A stretch of 15,716 nt of DNA from Hydrogenothermaceae bacterium (lineage in GTDB: Bacteria > Aquificota > Aquificae > Hydrogenothermales > Hydrogenothermaceae). The DNA lies in contig JALSSE010000133.1 of the NCBI GenBank assembly GCA_026984415.1, positions 1-15,716 on the forward strand, written 5' to 3'. A program made the translations under genes and the position numbers. Position 1 is the stretch's first letter, and each line of letters opens with the position of its first letter. Positions 12,989-15,716 of the stretch are shown here, in pieces. The notes under the pieces are model-generated. The model ran no database searches, was not told the origin of the DNA, and saw nothing but the letters and a program-made list of their open reading frames with translations.

Positions 12989-13837
12989 ATGAAAATTTTT
13001 ATAACAGGTTCAACAGGTTTTGTAGGAAGGTATATTGCAAATGAATTGTGTAAAGAGCATTACCTCTATCTTCCAGTAAGGAATTTTGATAAAGCCCAGA
13101 GGGTTTTAAAGTGTAAAAAAAATATTGAATTAATTCCTTTTCTTGAAGATATGACTCCTTATCTAAAAAGGATAAAACCAGATATTGTAATAAATCTTTT
13201 AGGAATTTTAATTGAAGATAGGAAAAAAGGAATAACCTTTGAAAAAGTCCACTTTGATTATACAAAAAATCTTGTAGATGGTAGTAAAGAATTCCAGATT
13301 AAACATTTTATCCAGATGTCTGCATTAGGGGCAGATGAAAACTCAAAAAGCAGATATTTCCAGACAAAAGGAAAGGCTGAAAAATATTTAATAAGTTCTG
13401 GTTTAAAATATACAATTTTTAGACCTTCCATAATTTTAGGAAAAGAACAAAAACTTTTTGAAGATTTTAAAAAATTTGCAAAATTCACCCCTGTTTTCCT
13501 TGCCCCTTCTGATGCTAAAGTTCAGCCTGTAAATATATACGATGTAAGAGACTGTTTTGTAAAAGCAGTTGAAAAAACACCAGAAGAAATTTTTGAACTT
13601 TGCGGAGATAAGATTATATCTTTCAAAGAATTATTTAAATTTGCTCTAAGTTATATTAATAGAAAAAGACTTGTTATTGGAGTTCCAAAAAGATTTTTTT
13701 ACTTTTTATCAGCAATTCCAAATCCATTCATAAATAGAGAGCAGTACTATATGATGGTGAAAGATAATGTGTGTAGCGGAAAATATAGAGGAGTTAAAGA
13801 TATATTAGGGGAAATCAGAAATCCTTTTAATTTTTAA
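12989..13837 (+). CDS. Atypical short-chain dehydrogenase / NDUFA9-like NAD(P)-binding protein
   Basis: A 282-residue Rossmann protein. The dinucleotide motif ITGSTGFVG (5-13) is intact, NLLGIL (69-74) marks the strand 4 region, and SRYFQTKGKAE provides a YxxxK pair (Tyr123, Lys127). RPSIILG and AKVQPVNIYDV are typical of the atypical SDR subgroup that includes NDUFA9-like and NAD-dependent epimerase/dehydratase proteins. Whether it is an enzyme or a redox-sensing/assembly factor is open. The ATG follows the gpgS stop by 1 nt with no Shine-Dalgarno, so its translation is probably coupled to gpgS. No complex I gene is nearby. A role in modifying a sugar nucleotide for the preceding transferases is possible but unsupported by any motif. 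Confidence 0.82.
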   Translation: MKIFITGSTGFVGRYIANELCKEHYLYLPVRNFDKAQRVLKCKKNIELIPFLEDMTPYLKRIKPDIVINLLGILIEDRKKGITFEKVHFDYTKNLVDGSKEFQIKHFIQMSALGADENSKSRYFQTKGKAEKYLISSGLKYTIFRPSIILGKEQKLFEDFKKFAKFTPVFLAPSDAKVQPVNIYDVRDCFVKAVEKTPEEIFELCGDKIISFKELFKFALSYINRKRLVIGVPKRFFYFLSAIPNPFINREQYYMMVKDNVCSGKYRGVKDILGEIRNPFNF

Positions 13838-13878
13838 AAATTCACATAAATTCTTTCAAAAATGTCTAAAGGGATAAA

Positions 13879-15171
13879 ATGTTTACAAAAGATTTTACAC
13901 CTCTTGCAGAGAGACTAAGACCAAAAAAATTAAATCAGATTATAGGTCAAAAAGATATACTATCAGAAGGAAAACCTCTTTATGAAATGATAAAAAGTGA
14001 TAATCTTACCTCAATTATTTTGTGGGGTGCACCGGGAACAGGAAAAACAACTATTGCAAAAGTTATTGCAAATGAAATAGACGCTGATTTTTTTGAGCTA
14101 AATGCAATTTCTTCAGGGGTAAAAGAAGTCAGGGAAATAATAAAAAAAGCAGAAGAAAACAAAGGGTTATTCAAAAAAAGAACTATCCTTTTTATAGATG
14201 AAATTCACAGATTTAACAAATCACAGCAGGATGCCCTTCTACACGCAGTTGAAAAGGGTTTAATAACTCTTATTGGTGCAACAACAGAAAACCCTTCATT
14301 TGAGATAAATTCTCCTTTACTATCACGGTGTCAGGTTTTCACATTAAATAAACTCACAGATGAAGATTTAAATCAAATACTGGAAAGGGCTTTAAAAGAG
14401 GATATCTATCTATCAAAGCTTGAAATAGAGATAGAAGACAAAGAACTACTTTTTTCACTTTCAGATGGTGATGCAAGGGTAATGCTTAACAGATTTGAAA
14501 TAATGGTAAATTTATCAAGAAATTCAGGAAATAAAGTATTTATCTCTTCTGAAACAATAAAAGAAGTTTTCCAGAAAACAAATCTACAGTACGATAAAAA
14601 TGGAGATGAACATTACAACCTTATTTCTGCATTTATAAAAAGTGTAAGGGGAAGTGACCCTGATGCTGCTGTTTATTATCTTGCAAGGATGTTAGAAGCA
14701 GGTGAAGACCCAAAATTTATTGCAAGAAGATTAATAATTTTAGCAAGTGAGGATATTGGAAATGCAGAGCCTTATGCTTTAACCCTTGCAACAAGCTGTT
14801 TTAATGCGATTGATGTTGTAGGAATGCCAGAAAGCAGGATTATTCTTTCACAGGTTGCAACTTATTTAGCCAGCTGTCCAAAAAGCAATGCTTCTTATTT
14901 AGCAATAGAAAAAGCCGTTGAAGATGTTAAAAAATTTGGTAGTATTCCAGTCCCTTTACATTTAAGAAATGCTCCTACAAAGTTAATGAAAAATTTAGGT
15001 TATGGAAAAGATTATAAATACAGCCATAACTATGATAATCACTTTGTTAAACAAAACTACCTTCCTGAAAAATTAAAAGGTAAGATATACTATCGTCCAA
15101 CAAAAATTGGAAGAGAGAAAGTTTTGAAAGAAAGGCTTGTTGAGTTATGGAAAGATTTCAAAAAATATTAA
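13879..15171 (+). CDS. rarA: RarA/MgsA replication-associated recombination ATPase
   Basis: A 430-residue AAA+ clamp-loader-like ATPase that acts at stalled replication forks. LAERLRPKKLNQIIGQKDIL opens the protein, followed by Walker A GAPGTGKT (50-57), Walker B FIDEIH (105-110) with RFNKSQQDALLHAVEKG, sensor 1 IGATTENPSFEINSPLLSRCQVF, and the C-terminal oligomerisation part with SVRGSDPDAAVYYLARMLEAGEDPKFIARRLI, which is diagnostic for RarA. AAAGGGA at 13868-13874 is the Shine-Dalgarno. A 41-nt gap separates it from the SDR gene and 12 nt from the YtfJ-like gene. Length and motifs are normal. Confidence 0.97.
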   Translation: MFTKDFTPLAERLRPKKLNQIIGQKDILSEGKPLYEMIKSDNLTSIILWGAPGTGKTTIAKVIANEIDADFFELNAISSGVKEVREIIKKAEENKGLFKKRTILFIDEIHRFNKSQQDALLHAVEKGLITLIGATTENPSFEINSPLLSRCQVFTLNKLTDEDLNQILERALKEDIYLSKLEIEIEDKELLFSLSDGDARVMLNRFEIMVNLSRNSGNKVFISSETIKEVFQKTNLQYDKNGDEHYNLISAFIKSVRGSDPDAAVYYLARMLEAGEDPKFIARRLIILASEDIGNAEPYALTLATSCFNAIDVVGMPESRIILSQVATYLASCPKSNASYLAIEKAVEDVKKFGSIPVPLHLRNAPTKLMKNLGYGKDYKYSHNYDNHFVKQNYLPEKLKGKIYYRPTKIGREKVLKERLVELWKDFKKY

Positions 15172-15183
15172 TGGGGTAAAGTG

Positions 15184-15687
15184 ATGATTTCATTTATTGC
15201 TTCATTTTTAACAGCATTAATACTAACAGTTGGAAGTGTTCCTCCATTTATTGAGTTGTCAAAAGATGAAGGCAAACTTGTAAACGGCGGTAAGTTTTCA
15301 ACAGAAATGATTAAAAACAAAGTATATCTTGTTTTATATGTTGACCCTGATGTAAGAAATAAAAATGATAAATTTGTAAATAAAATAAAAGAGCAAAATT
15401 TTGATAAATCAAAGTTTGGTTCAATAGTTATTATAAATATGTCTGCTACATGGCTTCCAAATTTTGTTCTTAATAAAATTTTAAAGAAAAAACAGAAAGA
15501 ATTTCCAGATACTATTTATGTAAAAGATTTTAAAAAGGTTTTTGTAAAAAAATGGGGATTAAAAGATGATGACTACAATGTTTTACTTTTTGACAAGAAC
15601 GGAAAACTTCTTTTTTATAAATCAGGAAAATTGACAGATAAAGATACAGAAAAAGTTATTTCTTTGGTAAAGGAGAATTTAAAATAG
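15184..15687 (+). CDS. YtfJ-family exported thioredoxin-fold protein
   Basis: A 167-residue protein. A hydrophobic N-terminus (MISFIASFLTALILTVGSVPPF) looks like a Sec signal but lacks a basic residue before the core. The body, GKLVNGGKFSTEMIKNKVYLVLYVDPDVRNKND, then SIVIINMSATWLPNFVLNKILKKKQKEFPDTIYVKDFKKVFVKKWGLKDDDYNVLLFDKNGKLLFYKSGKLTDKDTEKVISLVK, follows the YtfJ pattern, including the final 'vvvlDKdGkv.. kxGkLt' segment. It has the thioredoxin fold without a CxxC, so it is unlikely to be a redox enzyme. The GTG at 15181 opens the frame, but GGGGT (15173-15177) is 6 nt from the ATG at 15184, which I chose. Function is unknown in the family; a periplasmic or membrane-bound location is expected. 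Confidence 0.75.
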   Translation: MISFIASFLTALILTVGSVPPFIELSKDEGKLVNGGKFSTEMIKNKVYLVLYVDPDVRNKNDKFVNKIKEQNFDKSKFGSIVIINMSATWLPNFVLNKILKKKQKEFPDTIYVKDFKKVFVKKWGLKDDDYNVLLFDKNGKLLFYKSGKLTDKDTEKVISLVKENLK

Positions 15688-15716
15688 TTTTCCTATTTTT
15701 CTAAAGCCGAAAATGT

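Noticed and set aside
15697..15713. TTTTC/GAAAA inverted repeat after the last gene as a terminator
   Set aside because: A 5-bp A-T-rich stem with a 7-nt loop is too weak, and the window ends before any U-tract could be judged.

Overview
The window is AT-rich and densely packed. It reads as chromosomal DNA from a thermophilic, chemolithoautotrophic bacterium, most likely an Aquificales member of the Hydrogenothermaceae type (Persephonella, Sulfurihydrogenibium or Hydrogenothermus). The reasons are the protein character (Lys/Glu/Ile-rich, short linkers), an Aquifex-type IscU with an acidic tail, a single-[4Fe-4S] thermophile-type ferredoxin, a family 4 (Fe-S) uracil-DNA glycosylase, and a pair of glucosylglycerate-type glycosyltransferases, a trait reported from Persephonella. 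This placement is inferred from gene content and was not checked against a database. I see no phage, transposon, CRISPR, rRNA or tRNA.

Left block (1-2525, minus strand): one tight operon in the order iscU, PP-loop tRNA thiolase-like gene with an NFACT-R_2-type C-terminus, tusA-like gene, DUF1858-like gene, nfu-type gene, aroE (cut by the window edge). Junctions are overlaps or gaps of 0-17 nt. Apart from aroE, whose inclusion looks incidental, the set reads as a sulfur relay and Fe-S module: IscU and Nfu handle Fe-S clusters, TusA carries persulfide sulfur, and the PP-loop enzyme is the probable tRNA-thiolating end user.

Middle block (2526-6379): a small unknown lipoprotein gene converges on dxs (isoprenoid synthesis), and the two stop codons sit inside one shared hairpin. 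Divergent from dxs are hisIE and a translationally coupled ArsR-family regulator carrying the ELCVC thiol motif. These converge on a [4Fe-4S] ferredoxin gene. The ferredoxin gene is divergent from the bcp peroxiredoxin gene, and the 161-bp region between them holds a 30-bp imperfect direct repeat, one copy on each promoter.

Right block (6380-15687, plus strand): bcp, a Tat-exported PhoD-type phosphatase lipoprotein, family 4 uracil-DNA glycosylase, glycerate 2-kinase, a mannosylglycerate-synthase-like glycosyltransferase, a GpgS-type glycosyltransferase, an atypical SDR protein, rarA, and a YtfJ-like exported thioredoxin-fold protein. The kinase and two glycosyltransferases form a plausible compatible-solute module. 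Glycerate is the kinase substrate and the probable acceptor of the first transferase; 3-phosphoglycerate is the probable acceptor of the second. No cytoplasmic phosphatase gene (gpgP) is in view. Most intergenic gaps here are under 45 nt, so much of this block may be co-transcribed.
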